Source of the DNA: Mycobacterium xenopi
GTDB taxonomy: Bacteria > Actinomycetota > Actinomycetes > Mycobacteriales > Mycobacteriaceae
Assembly (NCBI RefSeq): GCF_009936235.1
Contig: NZ_AP022314.1
Coordinates: forward strand, 2,356,001 to 2,420,000
DNA: 64,000 nucleotides
Direction: 5' to 3'
In this document: piece after piece, positions 8,390-17,473 of the stretch
Layout: the number at the start of each line of letters is the position of its first letter
How positions within the stretch are numbered: position 1 is the first letter of the stretch
The notes under the pieces: model-generated
Seen by the model: only the letters and a program-made list of their open reading frames with translations
What the model was told of the DNA's origin: nothing
The model's database searches: none
Made by a program: the position numbers and the translations under genes

Positions 8390-9432
8390 CGCCCACCCGC
8401 CGCGTGCTCGATCACCTGGACTCCGTCACCTGACCCCGACACCACATACAGCGTGCCCGACGCATCGTCAAAAGTCAGCGAGTTGGGTTGCCGCACGGTT
8501 GGGTAACGTACCCTTTCGACGGGTATTCCGGTGCTCAGATCGTAACCAATGACCATATTTGTGGCGGTCTGCGATACCCACGCCAGTTGCCGGGAACCGG
8601 CCAGACCGTACGGCGCCTGGCGCACCGGGTAGGCCTGGCGCAAGATCAGCGGGTCGACGCCGAACACCAGCAACTGACCGCCGCGGGTGTCGGCGACCAG
8701 CACCCGGCCCACCGGGTCGGCGGTCACGGTGGTGGCGCCCAGGCCGGCACGCAGCGCCTGCTCGGCGTTGCCGTCGACGCCAACCGCCGTCACCGAGGTT
8801 TGGCCGCGGTCCAAGACGACGGCCGTATTTCCTTGTGTTGCAATCGAATCCACGCGTGCGAAGATCTTGTTCCGTTTGGCGACGGCGGCGGTGGCGCCCG
8901 TCGGCTGGTCAAGCAAGTAGATGGCCCCGTCGGCGCTGCCCAACATCAGCTTGCCGTCGGCGCGGCGGGCGATGGCGGTGAAATCGCTGCCGCGTGCGCC
9001 CGCGACGTCGATCCGCGTGGCGTGGCCTGCCGCCAGGTCGACCACGAAATAGCCCCCGCGCCCCGACACGTAGGCCGTGCCGCGGTCGTCGCCGGTCAAC
9101 GCGGTCGCGGGGCCGGGCAGCGCGACGGCCTGCGGCGGTTGGGCGGCGCTGATCACGGTGATGAAGGCCGGCGCCGTCGGCTGCGGGCCGGGGCTCAACA
9201 CCGCCAGCCGCGATGTGCCCGCATCGAACATCGCCGCGTGCGGATGGCCGCCCAATGGCAACACCACGCCCGCCGGCCGGTCGATCGGCGGAGGGGAGTC
9301 AGCCGGCTTCGCCGGCGAGATCGTCGGCGGTGTCGCATCAAGGGGGTGTGACGAACATCCCGCGGCCAGCGTCACGCAAAACAGCAGGCCAGCGACGCGA
9401 CGACGATCTAGGGGTTTACAGATTCGCGTCAC
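8386..9432 (-). CDS. lppL: Lipoprotein LppL, beta-propeller type
   Basis: This is a 348-residue protein. The signal peptide (residues 1 to about 25) ends in the lipobox LAAGC, so Cys26 would be lipidated and the protein anchored outside the membrane. The mature part consists of repeats such as VLVADTRGG, LAVLSPG and GTLYVVSGSGDG, which look like NHL/WD-type propeller blades. It heads the lppL-DUF5703-pyrD cluster, as in M. tuberculosis (Rv2138-Rv2139). The start is GTG 9432; only a weak purine stretch precedes it. The ligand is unknown. Confidence 0.88.
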   Translation of the reverse strand: MTRICKPLDRRRVAGLLFCVTLAAGCSSHPLDATPPTISPAKPADSPPPIDRPAGVVLPLGGHPHAAMFDAGTSRLAVLSPGPQPTAPAFITVISAAQPPQAVALPGPATALTGDDRGTAYVSGRGGYFVVDLAAGHATRIDVAGARGSDFTAIARRADGKLMLGSADGAIYLLDQPTGATAAVAKRNKIFARVDSIATQGNTAVVLDRGQTSVTAVGVDGNAEQALRAGLGATTVTADPVGRVLVADTRGGQLLVFGVDPLILRQAYPVRQAPYGLAGSRQLAWVSQTATNMVIGYDLSTGIPVERVRYPTVRQPNSLTFDDASGTLYVVSGSGDGVQVIEHAAGGR

Positions 9433-9553
9433 CGGGTAACTCTGGAAGCATGCAATGGGAGCTGGGATCGAGGTCCGATTCTAGGGAACATTGCCGGTTG
9501 CGGTCCGGCCTCGTGGCGCATGTCTGGCGGTTCGCGGGAGGTATCGTCAGCGC

Positions 9554-9853
9554 ATGACCGTCGCCGAAGACCGTCACTATGCCCGCCCCGAATTCGTCAT
9601 CGAGGACATGTCGACCGGGATCTTCGCCAGCGGGTATGGGCAAGCCGATGGGCGCAGCTTCTCCTTCCACACCGACCGGCGCTCGCTTGTCGTCGAGGTC
9701 TACCGGCCCCGGTTGAGCGGGCCGGTGCCGCACCCTGAAGACATCGTCGCGACGGCAACCCGCAGCCTGGTCGGCATCGACGTCACCGACGAACGTAGTC
9801 TCGCCGCCGCCGTTCGTGATTCGGTCGCTCAGGCCGCGCCGGTCGCCCGCTAG
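9554..9853 (+). CDS. Conserved hypothetical protein (Rv2137c-like)
   Basis: This is a 99-residue protein from ATG 9554, chosen because GGGAGG (9536-9541) lies 12 bases upstream. An in-frame upstream ATG at 9491 has no such site and would extend into the lppL promoter region. The sequence is acidic and has no membrane segment. It lies upstream of uppP in the same direction. Its function is not recognised. Confidence 0.75.
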   Translation: MTVAEDRHYARPEFVIEDMSTGIFASGYGQADGRSFSFHTDRRSLVVEVYRPRLSGPVPHPEDIVATATRSLVGIDVTDERSLAAAVRDSVAQAAPVAR

Positions 9854-9909
9854 TACCGTCTGCCGCACCCGTCGGCCGGTGCCGTTGCGCACCCGGTACG
9901 GTCGTCGTC

Positions 9910-10812
9910 GTGACTGTGGCCCCGGCGATGTCTTGGTGGCAGGTCGTCGTTTTGTCGGTGATCCAGGGGTTGACCGAGTTCCTGCCCGTGTCGTCATCGG
10001 GGCATCTGGCGATCGTGTCGCGGATCATGTTCGGTGCCGATGCGGGTGCCTCGTTCACCGCGGTCACCCAGCTGGGCACCGAGGTCGCCGTGCTGGCGTA
10101 CTTCGCCCGGGATATCGGGCGCATCGCCGTGGCCTGGGTCAACGGGCTGGTGCGCTCGCCGGCGACGGCGCGACCCGGCCCCGGCGCCCGGGCGAGCCGC
10201 GGCCACCACATTGAGCGGCGCGACATCGACTACCGGCTGGGCTGGTACGTCATCGTCGGCACCATTCCGATTTGCGTGCTCGGTCTGGTCTTCACCGACG
10301 AAATCCGCTCTGGCGCACGCAATCTCTGGGTGGTCGCCACGGCGCTGCTGGTGTTTTCGGCCGTGATCGCGGCCGCGGAGTATCTGGGACCGCAGACTCG
10401 AGGTGTCGAGCAGCTCACCGTTTGGGACGCCGTCGCCGTGGGCTGTGCCCAGACGCTGGCGTTGGTTCCCGGGGTGTCTCGCTCCGGGGCCACGATCAGC
10501 GCCGGGCTGTTTGTCGGGCTCGAGCGCGAGCTGGCTGCCCGGTTCGGTTTCCTGCTGGCCATTCCCGCGGTGTTCGCCTCGGGGTTGTTTTCGTTGCCCG
10601 ACGCCTTCCACCCGGTACGCGAGGGGATGAGCGCGACCGGACCCCAGTTGCTCGTTGCCACCGTGATCGCATTCGTCGTCGGGTTTAGCGCGGTGGCGTG
10701 GTTCCTGCGGTTTCTGGTGCGGCACAGCATGTATTGGTTCGTCGCATACCGGATGGTCGTCGGGACGGGCGTGCTGGCCTTGCTCGCCGCCGGGACGGTG
10801 GCCGCGACATGA
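9910..10812 (+). CDS. uppP: Undecaprenyl-diphosphatase (BacA/UppP)
   Basis: This is a 300-residue polytopic membrane protein that recycles the lipid carrier for peptidoglycan and other envelope polymers. Signature motifs are LTEFLPVSSSGHL near residue 20 (catalytic Glu and the Ser/His motif) and PGVSRSGATI near residue 185. About eight hydrophobic segments are visible. An Arg/Pro-rich insertion (about residues 88-100) separates the first helices. The start is GTG 9910. The stop overlaps the next start (ATGA), so the mutase-like gene is probably co-translated. The same pair is adjacent in M. tuberculosis. Confidence 0.94.
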   Translation: MTVAPAMSWWQVVVLSVIQGLTEFLPVSSSGHLAIVSRIMFGADAGASFTAVTQLGTEVAVLAYFARDIGRIAVAWVNGLVRSPATARPGPGARASRGHHIERRDIDYRLGWYVIVGTIPICVLGLVFTDEIRSGARNLWVVATALLVFSAVIAAAEYLGPQTRGVEQLTVWDAVAVGCAQTLALVPGVSRSGATISAGLFVGLERELAARFGFLLAIPAVFASGLFSLPDAFHPVREGMSATGPQLLVATVIAFVVGFSAVAWFLRFLVRHSMYWFVAYRMVVGTGVLALLAAGTVAAT

Positions 10813-11513
10813 CTGTCATCTTGTTGCGGCACGGCAGGTCGACGTCGAATACCGCGCAGGTGCTGGCCGGCCGCTCCGAAGGCGTCGACCTCGACGACAC
10901 CGGCCGCGAACAAGCCGCCGACCTGATCACCCGGCTCCGTGAGCTGCCTATCCGGGCGCTGGTGTCCTCGCCTATGCTGCGCTGCCGGCGCACGCTCGAA
11001 CCGCTCGCCGAGGCGCTGGGTCTGCAGGCGGTGGTCGACGAGCGGCTCTCCGAGGTCGACTACGGCCAGTGGACCGGCCGCAAAATCTCCGAACTGGCCA
11101 AAGAGCCGTTGTGGGCGGTGGTGCAGGCGCATCCCAGCGCAGCGGTGTTTCCCGACGGCGAAGGGCTGGCGCAGGTGCAGGCGCGCGCGGTGGCCGCGGT
11201 GCGCGAGCACGACCGGCGCCTGGCCGACCAGCACGGCGGTGACGCCCTGTGGCTGGCCTGCACCCACGGCGACGTCATCAAGGCGGTCGTTGCCGACGCA
11301 CTGGGCAATCATCTGGACAGCTTTCAGCGGATCACCGCCGACCCGGCGTCGATGAGCGTGATCCGCTATACCCAGCTGCGCCCGTTTGTGTTGCACGTCA
11401 ACCACACCGGCGCACAGCTGACCGCCGCGCTGGCCGCGGCACCGTCCCCGGATGCCGCGCCAGGCGGTGACGTGGCGCCCGGTGACGCCGTGGTGGGAGG
11501 CTCCACCGGCTGA
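10809..11513 (+). CDS. Histidine phosphatase family protein (phosphoglycerate-mutase-like, Rv2135c)
   Basis: This is a 234-residue protein. The N-terminal LLRHGRSTSN carries the phospho-acceptor His, S(P)MLRCRRT follows near residue 57, and CTHGDVIKAV carries the second catalytic His near 154. The C-terminus is an Ala/Pro/Gly-rich tail. The first codon overlaps the uppP stop as ATGA. The gene could encode a phosphatase rather than a mutase; the substrate cannot be read from sequence. The M. tuberculosis homologue has been described as a phosphatase (from memory). Confidence 0.9.
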   Translation: MTVILLRHGRSTSNTAQVLAGRSEGVDLDDTGREQAADLITRLRELPIRALVSSPMLRCRRTLEPLAEALGLQAVVDERLSEVDYGQWTGRKISELAKEPLWAVVQAHPSAAVFPDGEGLAQVQARAVAAVREHDRRLADQHGGDALWLACTHGDVIKAVVADALGNHLDSFQRITADPASMSVIRYTQLRPFVLHVNHTGAQLTAALAAAPSPDAAPGGDVAPGDAVVGGSTG

Positions 11514-11605
11514 TCCCCCTGCGGCGTGAATCGGGCGAAATGGGTACGCCGAGTAATTGCCGGGCATTACATGAGAAAGACAATTGCCGGTATTTTGGAG
11601 ATGCC

Positions 11606-12193
11606 ATGGCCCGAGCAATTCACGTGTTTCGCACACCCGACCGCTTCGTCGCCGGGACCGTCGGCCAGCCCGGAAACCGCACCTTTTACCTGCAAGCCGT
11701 CCACGACAACCGGGTGGTGTCGGTGGTCCTGGAGAAGCAGCAGGTCGCGGTGCTCGCTGACCGCATCGGCGCGTTGCTGTATGAGGTGCACCGCAGGTTC
11801 GGCACGCCGGTGCCGCCGGAACCCACCGAGGTTGACGACCTCAGCCCGCTGATCACCCCAATCGACGCGGAGTTTCGGGTCGGAACAATGGGGCTGGGCT
11901 GGGATTCTGAGGCGCAGACCGTGGTGGTCGAGTTGCTGGCGGTCACCGACACCGAGTTCGACGCGTCGGTGGTGCTTGACGACACCGAGGAAGGACCCGA
12001 TGCTGTCCGGGTGTTCCTGACCCCGGAGTCGGCCCGGCAGTTCGCGACCCGGTCGCATCGCGTGATCTCGGCGGGCCGTCCGCCGTGCCCGCTTTGCGAC
12101 GAACCGCTGGACCCGGACGGGCACATTTGCGCGCGCACCAACGGCTATCGGCGCAGCGCGCTGCTCGGGTCTGACGATGACGCCGAGGCCTGA
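11606..12193 (+). CDS. DUF3090 family protein (Rv2134c-like)
   Basis: This is a 195-residue protein from ATG 11606, with TTGGAG 5 bases upstream; the longer frame from 11540 lacks a site. It begins MARAIHVF and ends with a CPLCDEPLDPDGH...C cluster that looks like a small zinc-binding knuckle. Its 3' end overlaps the SCO1664-family gene by 17 bp. This pair is conserved across Actinobacteria. Its function is unknown. Confidence 0.88.
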   Translation: MARAIHVFRTPDRFVAGTVGQPGNRTFYLQAVHDNRVVSVVLEKQQVAVLADRIGALLYEVHRRFGTPVPPEPTEVDDLSPLITPIDAEFRVGTMGLGWDSEAQTVVVELLAVTDTEFDASVVLDDTEEGPDAVRVFLTPESARQFATRSHRVISAGRPPCPLCDEPLDPDGHICARTNGYRRSALLGSDDDAEA

Positions 12194-12992
12194 TGATCGC
12201 GACGTTTTGCGGCGCGGCGAGCTGACGGTCCTGGGACGCATTCGCTCGGCCAGCAACGCCACCTTTCTGTGCGAGGCGACGTGGGGCCAGCGCAGCGTGC
12301 ACTGCGTCTACAAGCCGATCGCCGGTGAGCAGCCGCTGTGGGACTTTCCCGACGGGACGCTGGCCGGCCGAGAACTCGGCGCATACCTGGTGTCGGCGCA
12401 GCTTGGGTGGAACATCGTGCCCTACACCATCATTCGCGACGGGCCGGCCGGTCGCGGCATGGTGCAGGTGTGGGTGCACCAACCCGGCGACACACCGGAC
12501 CACGATCCCGATCCGGGCCCGGACTTGGTCGACCTATTTCCCGCCGGCAAGCCGCCACCGGGCTACCTGCCGGTGCTGCGGGCCTACGACTACGCCGGCG
12601 ACGAAGTCGTGCTGATGCATGCCGACGACATCCGGCTGCGGCGGATGGCGGTGTTCGATGTGCTGGTCAACAACGCCGACCGCAAGGGCGGTCACATCCT
12701 GCGCGGACTCGACGGCCAGGTCTACGGTGTGGACCACGGCGTTTGTCTGCACGTAGAGAACAAGCTGCGCACCGTGCTGTGGGGCTGGGCCGGCAAACCG
12801 GTCGACGACGAAACCCTGGATGCGGTGGCCGGACTGGCCGAAGCTCTGCGCGGCCCGCTCGCCGAGACCCTGACCGGGCACATCACCGCCCGCGAAGTCG
12901 CGGCGCTGCGCCGGCGCGCCCGCGCGTTGCTGGATAACCCGGTAATGCCGACCCCGGACCGCCATCGCCCCATCCCGTGGCCGGCGTTTTGA
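12177..12992 (+). CDS. SCO1664 family protein (PI3/4-kinase-like fold)
   Basis: This is a 271-residue protein. Kinase-like landmarks are CVYKPIAGEQPLWDFPDG (nucleotide-binding Lys, about residue 42), FDVLVNNADRKGGH (catalytic-loop equivalent, about residue 160) and YGVDHGVCLH (metal-binding Asp, about residue 183). The family is related to phosphatidylinositol 3/4-kinases and HipA-type kinases, but its substrate is not established. It is translationally linked by a 17-bp overlap to the DUF3090 gene. Confidence 0.86.
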   Translation: MTPRPDDRDVLRRGELTVLGRIRSASNATFLCEATWGQRSVHCVYKPIAGEQPLWDFPDGTLAGRELGAYLVSAQLGWNIVPYTIIRDGPAGRGMVQVWVHQPGDTPDHDPDPGPDLVDLFPAGKPPPGYLPVLRAYDYAGDEVVLMHADDIRLRRMAVFDVLVNNADRKGGHILRGLDGQVYGVDHGVCLHVENKLRTVLWGWAGKPVDDETLDAVAGLAEALRGPLAETLTGHITAREVAALRRRARALLDNPVMPTPDRHRPIPWPAF

Positions 12993-13029
12993 CGCGTGAT
13001 GCTCGTCGAAAACGGTAGCGTGCCTTGCT

Positions 13030-13536
13030 ATGCCGCGTTCATTCGCCTATTCGGTCGACTCTTCGGCCGGAGTTGACCAAATACTTTCGGCGTTCGGCGA
13101 CAACGATTACTGGCAGGCCAGGCTGGCGGCCGCGGGCAACAACACTGCCAGGATAGCCGCGTTCAACGTCGACAGCCGCGGTGCGGTGAGCGTGGTGGTC
13201 AAGGCCAGCGTGCTGCGCGACCATCTGCCGAAAGTCGTGGCCAAGGTCGGTCGCGGTGATCTTGAGTCCACGCACAGCGAAACGTGGACGCCGATCGACG
13301 AAGGACGGGTGCGCGGGGAGATTGTCGTCGCGATGCGCGGGATCCCGCTATCCGGACACGGTGAGGCGCTGCTGGTGCCGGCCCAGTGTGGGTCACGGCT
13401 GCAGGTGCGCGGGGCCGTCGCGGTCAAAGTCCCGCTGATCGGGGGCCGGATCGAAGGCTTGATCAGCGGCCAGCTCGGCACCGGCCTTAGCGAGCTGCAG
13501 CGCTTTACCGCCGACTGGATCGCGGAAAACCGCTGA
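13030..13536 (+). CDS. DUF2505 domain protein
   Basis: This is a 168-residue soluble protein starting MPRSFAYSVDSS. The pattern of a helix-grip (START/Bet v1-like) fold is visible: a long N-terminal strand-helix, a central beta region with repeated V/A strands, and a C-terminal amphipathic helix (LSELQRFTADWI). It probably binds a hydrophobic ligand, inferred from the fold only. It lies between the SCO1664-family gene and cysQ, with small gaps on each side. Confidence 0.8.
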   Translation: MPRSFAYSVDSSAGVDQILSAFGDNDYWQARLAAAGNNTARIAAFNVDSRGAVSVVVKASVLRDHLPKVVAKVGRGDLESTHSETWTPIDEGRVRGEIVVAMRGIPLSGHGEALLVPAQCGSRLQVRGAVAVKVPLIGGRIEGLISGQLGTGLSELQRFTADWIAENR

Positions 13537-13598
13537 CTTTCCCGGGCGTCAACTGCGCGGCGACCGGTGCATGCGCGCCCGTCGGCAATACTGGTCGG

Positions 13599-14375
13599 GT
13601 GAACCCGGCCTGCCATCACCCCACTGACGCGGCGCTGGCCGCGCAATTGGCCGAAGAGGCGGGCGAGCTATTGCTGGCGGTGCGCGACGAGGTGGGCTTC
13701 GACTATCCCTGGCTGCTCGGCGACGTCGGGGATGCACAGGCCAATGCGCTGCTGTTGCGCAGGCTGCAGGCCAAGCGCCCGGCCGACGCGGTGCTCAGCG
13801 AGGAAGCCCATGACGACCTGTCCCGGCTGGGCGCCGACCGAGTCTGGATCATTGACCCGCTGGACGGCACCCGGGAATTTTCCACGCCTGGATGCGACGA
13901 TTGGGCTGTCCACGTGGCGTTGTGGCAGCGGGACGGCGGGCCGTGCGGCGCGATCACCGACGCAGCGGTCGCGCTGCCCGCCACCGGCGAGCTGTACCGC
14001 AGCGACACCGTCGTCTCGGACGGCGCGCCGCATGCCGGACCCATTCGCGTCACCGCCAGTTCCAGCCGGCCGCCACCGGTGCTGTACCGGCTGCGAGAAC
14101 GCTTGGACATCCAACTGGTCCGACTCGGCTCAGCCGGCGCGAAGGCGATGTCGGTGGTGCGCGGCGACACAGACGCCTACATTCATGCCGGCGGGCAATG
14201 GGAATGGGACTCGGCCGCCCCCGCAGGCGTGTTGTTGGCCGCGGGTCTGCACGCCTCGCGGCTGGATGGCTCCGAGCTGGTCTACAACCGGCCCGACCCG
14301 TATCTGCCTGACCTGCTGATGTGTCGACCCGAGCTCGCTGACGTGCTGCTGGGTGCGATCCGGTTGGCAGGCTGA
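13599..14375 (+). CDS. cysQ: 3'(2'),5'-bisphosphate nucleotidase / inositol monophosphatase family
   Basis: This is a 258-residue protein. Metal-site motifs are LSEEAHDD (Glu of site 1, about residue 67), WIIDPLDGTREF (Asp-Pro-Leu-Asp-Gly-Thr, about residue 84) and WEWDSAAPAGVLLAAG (about residue 205). The enzyme removes the 3'-phosphate from PAP(S) in sulfate assimilation and may also act on inositol phosphates. The next gene, mshC, uses cysteine in mycothiol synthesis, so the two are functionally adjacent. The start is GTG 13599. It matches Rv2131c in order. Confidence 0.93.
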   Translation: MNPACHHPTDAALAAQLAEEAGELLLAVRDEVGFDYPWLLGDVGDAQANALLLRRLQAKRPADAVLSEEAHDDLSRLGADRVWIIDPLDGTREFSTPGCDDWAVHVALWQRDGGPCGAITDAAVALPATGELYRSDTVVSDGAPHAGPIRVTASSSRPPPVLYRLRERLDIQLVRLGSAGAKAMSVVRGDTDAYIHAGGQWEWDSAAPAGVLLAAGLHASRLDGSELVYNRPDPYLPDLLMCRPELADVLLGAIRLAG

Positions 14376-14397
14376 CGAGACCTTTAGAGTCGACGCT

Positions 14398-15633
14398 ATG
14401 CAATCGTGGCCCTCTCCGCCGCTTCCGGTGCTGCCGGGACGCGGGCCGGAGCTGCGACTGTATGACACAGCCGATCGGCAGGTGCGCCCGGTGACGGCAG
14501 GCCGCACCGCGACCATGTACGTCTGCGGAATCACCCCCTACGACGCCACGCATCTGGGCCACGCCGCGACCTACCTGGCGTTCGACCTGGTGCACCGGTT
14601 GTGGCTGGATCTCGGGCACCAGGTGCGCTACGTGCAGAACGTCACCGACGTCGACGACCCGCTGTTCGAACGCGCCGACCGCGACGGCGTCGACTGGCGG
14701 GAGCTGGCCGCGCGCGAGGTGGACTTGTTTCGCGACGACATGGCTGCGCTGCGGGTACTGCCTCCGCAGCAATACGTCTCGGCGACCGAGGCGATCGCGG
14801 AAGTCGTTGAGCTCGTTGAGAAAATGCTGGCATCGGGTGCGGCGTACACGGTCGACGACGGTTACCCCGACGTGTACTACCGGGCCGACGCCACACTGCA
14901 ATTCGGCTACGAATCCGGCTATGACCGCGACACCATGCTGCGGTTGTTCGCCGAGCGCGGCGGCGACCCGGGCCGTCAAGGCAAGAGCGACGAGCTCGAC
15001 GCGCTGATGTGGCGGGCCGCGCGTCCGGGCGAACCGAGCTGGCCGTCGCCGTTTGGGCCCGGCCGGCCCGGCTGGCACGTCGAATGTGCGGCGATCGCGC
15101 TCAGCCGGATCGGCACCGGCCTCGACATCCAGGGTGGCGGCAACGATCTCATCTTCCCGCATCACGAATTCACTGCCGCGCACGCCGAATGTGTAAGCGG
15201 GGAGCGCCGATTCGCTCGCCACTATGTGCATGCCGGGATGATCGGCTGGGAGGGCCACAAAATGTCCAAGAGCCGAGGCAATCTGGTTTTGGTGTCGACG
15301 CTGCGTGGGCAAGGCATCGAGCCGCCAGCGATCCGGCTGGCTTTGTTGGCCGGCCATTACCGCGCCGACCGGTATTGGGATGCACAGGTTCTCGACGAGG
15401 CGATAGCGCGGTTGCACCGCTGGCGCACCGCGACCGCCCTGCCCGCTGGCCCCGATGCCACCGACACCATCGGCCGGGTGCGGCGATACTTGGCCGATGA
15501 TCTCGATACCCCCAAAGCGCTTGCCGCCCTTGATGGTTGGGCTACCGATGCGCTGGAGTACGGCGGCCACGACGCCCAGGCGCCTGAAGCGGTAGCAACC
15601 GCGATCGACGCACTGTTAGGAGTGAAGCTGTAA
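14398..15633 (+). CDS. mshC: L-cysteine:1D-myo-inosityl 2-amino-2-deoxy-alpha-D-glucopyranoside ligase (mycothiol synthesis)
   Basis: This is a 411-residue paralogue of cysteinyl-tRNA synthetase that joins cysteine to GlcN-Ins. The Rossmann motifs are complete: CGITPYDATHLGHA (zinc Cys and HIGH-type sequence, about residues 42-55) and HKMSKSRGN (KMSKS loop, about residue 286). Further zinc ligands are the C of VECAAIAL and the HH of IFPHHEF. It lacks the long C-terminal tRNA-binding domain of CysS. The ATG at 14398 is used; no strong ribosome site is seen. The stop overlaps the next ATG by one base. Confidence 0.95.
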   Translation: MQSWPSPPLPVLPGRGPELRLYDTADRQVRPVTAGRTATMYVCGITPYDATHLGHAATYLAFDLVHRLWLDLGHQVRYVQNVTDVDDPLFERADRDGVDWRELAAREVDLFRDDMAALRVLPPQQYVSATEAIAEVVELVEKMLASGAAYTVDDGYPDVYYRADATLQFGYESGYDRDTMLRLFAERGGDPGRQGKSDELDALMWRAARPGEPSWPSPFGPGRPGWHVECAAIALSRIGTGLDIQGGGNDLIFPHHEFTAAHAECVSGERRFARHYVHAGMIGWEGHKMSKSRGNLVLVSTLRGQGIEPPAIRLALLAGHYRADRYWDAQVLDEAIARLHRWRTATALPAGPDATDTIGRVRRYLADDLDTPKALAALDGWATDALEYGGHDAQAPEAVATAIDALLGVKL

Positions 15634-16508
15634 TGACCGCAGCCAGTTACCAAGTCGTGTTCATCACCGGTGCGGCAGGCGGAATCGGCGCCGAAGTAGC
15701 CCGTCGCTTGCATGCCAAGGGTGCCAGGCTGGTCTTGACGGATTTGGACCAGGCACAGCTCAACAAACTGGGCGCCGAACTCGGCGACGAGCGGGTGCTC
15801 ACCGTGGTCGCCGATGTCCGCGACCGTGCCGCCATGCAAGCCGCGGCCGACCACGCTATAGACCGGTTCGGCGGTATCGACACGGTCATGGCGAACGCCG
15901 GGATAGCCAGCTACGGGTCGGTTCTGCAAGTCGATCCCGAAGCATTCCGCCGGCTCATCGACGTCAACGTGCTCGGGGTGTACCACACGGTGCGGGCCGC
16001 GCTGCCGTCGGTGATCGACCGTCGTGGCTATGTGCTGATCGTGTCGTCGCTGGCCGCCTACGCCGCAGCCCCGGGCATGGCGCCGTATAACACCTCCAAA
16101 GCCGCGGTCGAGCACTTCGCCAACGCGCTGCGGCTAGAGGTTGCCCATCTGGGCGTCGACGTCGGATCGGCCCACATGTCGTGGATCGACACGCCGATGG
16201 TGCACGACACCGAGGCCGACCTGTCCACGTTCACCGAGATGCTCGGTAAATTGCCGTACCCACTCAACCGCACCACCTCGGTGCAAAGGTGCGCACAGCT
16301 GTTCGTCGAGGGCATCGAGCGGCGCAAACGCCGCATCAACTGCCCGCGCTGGGTCGGAGCGGTCCGTTGGCTGCGGCCGGTGCTGTCGACCGGGCTGGGC
16401 GAGGCGCCGGTCCGCCGGTTCGTGCCCGACCTGCTTCCCCGAATGGATGCCCAAGTCGCCGCGCTCGGTCGGTCCATCAGCGCCCACACCGAGGCACTCG
16501 AGAGGTAA
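15633..16508 (+). CDS. Short-chain dehydrogenase/reductase (Rv2129c-like)
   Basis: This is a 291-residue classical SDR. The nucleotide-binding TGAAGGIGAEVA is near residue 11 and NAG near residue 87. The catalytic Ser lies in VSSLAAY, and YNTSKAA supplies Tyr and Lys near residue 152. A C-terminal extension of about 60 residues (GIERRKRRINCPRW...) is basic. AGGAG lies upstream of ATG 15633 within the mshC end, so expression is probably coupled to mshC. The substrate is unknown. Confidence 0.9.
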   Translation: MTAASYQVVFITGAAGGIGAEVARRLHAKGARLVLTDLDQAQLNKLGAELGDERVLTVVADVRDRAAMQAAADHAIDRFGGIDTVMANAGIASYGSVLQVDPEAFRRLIDVNVLGVYHTVRAALPSVIDRRGYVLIVSSLAAYAAAPGMAPYNTSKAAVEHFANALRLEVAHLGVDVGSAHMSWIDTPMVHDTEADLSTFTEMLGKLPYPLNRTTSVQRCAQLFVEGIERRKRRINCPRWVGAVRWLRPVLSTGLGEAPVRRFVPDLLPRMDAQVAALGRSISAHTEALER

Positions 16509-16525
16509 CGCGCGCCCGCGGCCCG

Positions 16526-17404
16526 CTAGCGGCCAAAACCCGGGCGGCGCCGTCGCAGGTAGCGCTCGAACTCCGCGGCCAGCGCGTCGCCGTCGATTTT
16601 GCCCAGCGCCTCGTGCATGTCGACCTCGGCGTCGCCGCGCTGCTCCAACGAGGCGACATACTCGGCGATCTCCTCGTCCTCGGCGGTCATCTCGCTGACC
16701 GCCTGCTCCCACTCCTCGGCCTGCGCCGGCAGGTCAGCCAGCGGCACCTCGATGTCGAGCACGTCCTCGACCCGGCGCAGCAGCGCCACCGTGGCCTTCG
16801 GGTTCGGTGGCTGAGACACGTAGTGCGGGACCGCCGCCCAGAACGTCACCGCCGGAATCCCAGCGGCCACACAGGCGTCCTGAAACACTCCGGCAATGCC
16901 GGTCGGGCCTTCGTAGCGGGTTTCCTCTAAACCGAAGCGGCGCGCCGACTCCGGTGAGTAGGCCGCCCCGGACACCGGGACCGGCCGGCTGTGCGGCGTG
17001 TCGGCCAGCAGCGCCCCGAGGATCACCACGGTCTCGACGTTGAGCTTGTCGACGATCGCCAGCAACTCGGCGCAAAACGTGCGCCAGCGCATGTTCGGCT
17101 CCACCCCGTGCATCAGCACGATGTCGCGGTCGCTGCCCGGCGGGCGGCAGTGCGAGATCCGCATCGCCGGCCACACCAGTTCGCGGGTGACGCCGTCGAC
17201 CTGCCGGATCACCGGGCGGTTGACCTGATAGTCGTAGTAGGCCTCGTCGTCGATTTCCACGATCGGCTCGGCCTCCCAGATGGCCTCCAGATGCTCGACC
17301 GCGTCGCTAGCGGCGTCGCCGGCGTCGTTCCAGCCCTCGAAAGCCGCCACCACGACGGTGTTGTGGAGTTCAGGCAGCGCGGCGCTGGCATCCGGCGGGG
17401 TCAC
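16526..17404 (-). CDS. PAC2 family protein (proteasome-assembly-chaperone-like), Rv2125 homologue
   Basis: This is a 292-residue protein from GTG 17404, equal in length to the M. tuberculosis homologue as I recall it. VVVAAFEGWNDAGDAAS near the N-terminus and VVILGALLADTPHSRP mark the PAC2 (PF09754) fold. The C-terminal 60 residues are acidic and helical, ending RRRRPGFGR. Despite the family name, no direct role with the actinobacterial proteasome is shown by sequence. It is divergent from metH, with 69 bp between the starts. An open frame continues far upstream of 17404 but runs antisense to metH and is rejected. Confidence 0.88.
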   Translation of the reverse strand: MTPPDASAALPELHNTVVVAAFEGWNDAGDAASDAVEHLEAIWEAEPIVEIDDEAYYDYQVNRPVIRQVDGVTRELVWPAMRISHCRPPGSDRDIVLMHGVEPNMRWRTFCAELLAIVDKLNVETVVILGALLADTPHSRPVPVSGAAYSPESARRFGLEETRYEGPTGIAGVFQDACVAAGIPAVTFWAAVPHYVSQPPNPKATVALLRRVEDVLDIEVPLADLPAQAEEWEQAVSEMTAEDEEIAEYVASLEQRGDAEVDMHEALGKIDGDALAAEFERYLRRRRPGFGR

Positions 17405-17473
17405 AGCATCAGCGTACGGCGTTACACCGGTTGCCCGCGCCGCGACGAACGGACCCATTTGGATAGGACAGCT

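Noticed and set aside
16991..17473. Upstream extension of the metH frame by about 160 codons
   Set aside because: It runs antisense through the N-terminal half of the PAC2 gene, has no ribosome site, and metH homologues start at 17474 or 17486.
17405..17473. Cobalamin riboswitch ahead of metH
   Set aside because: The 69-bp divergent gap is too short and lacks the B12 box.
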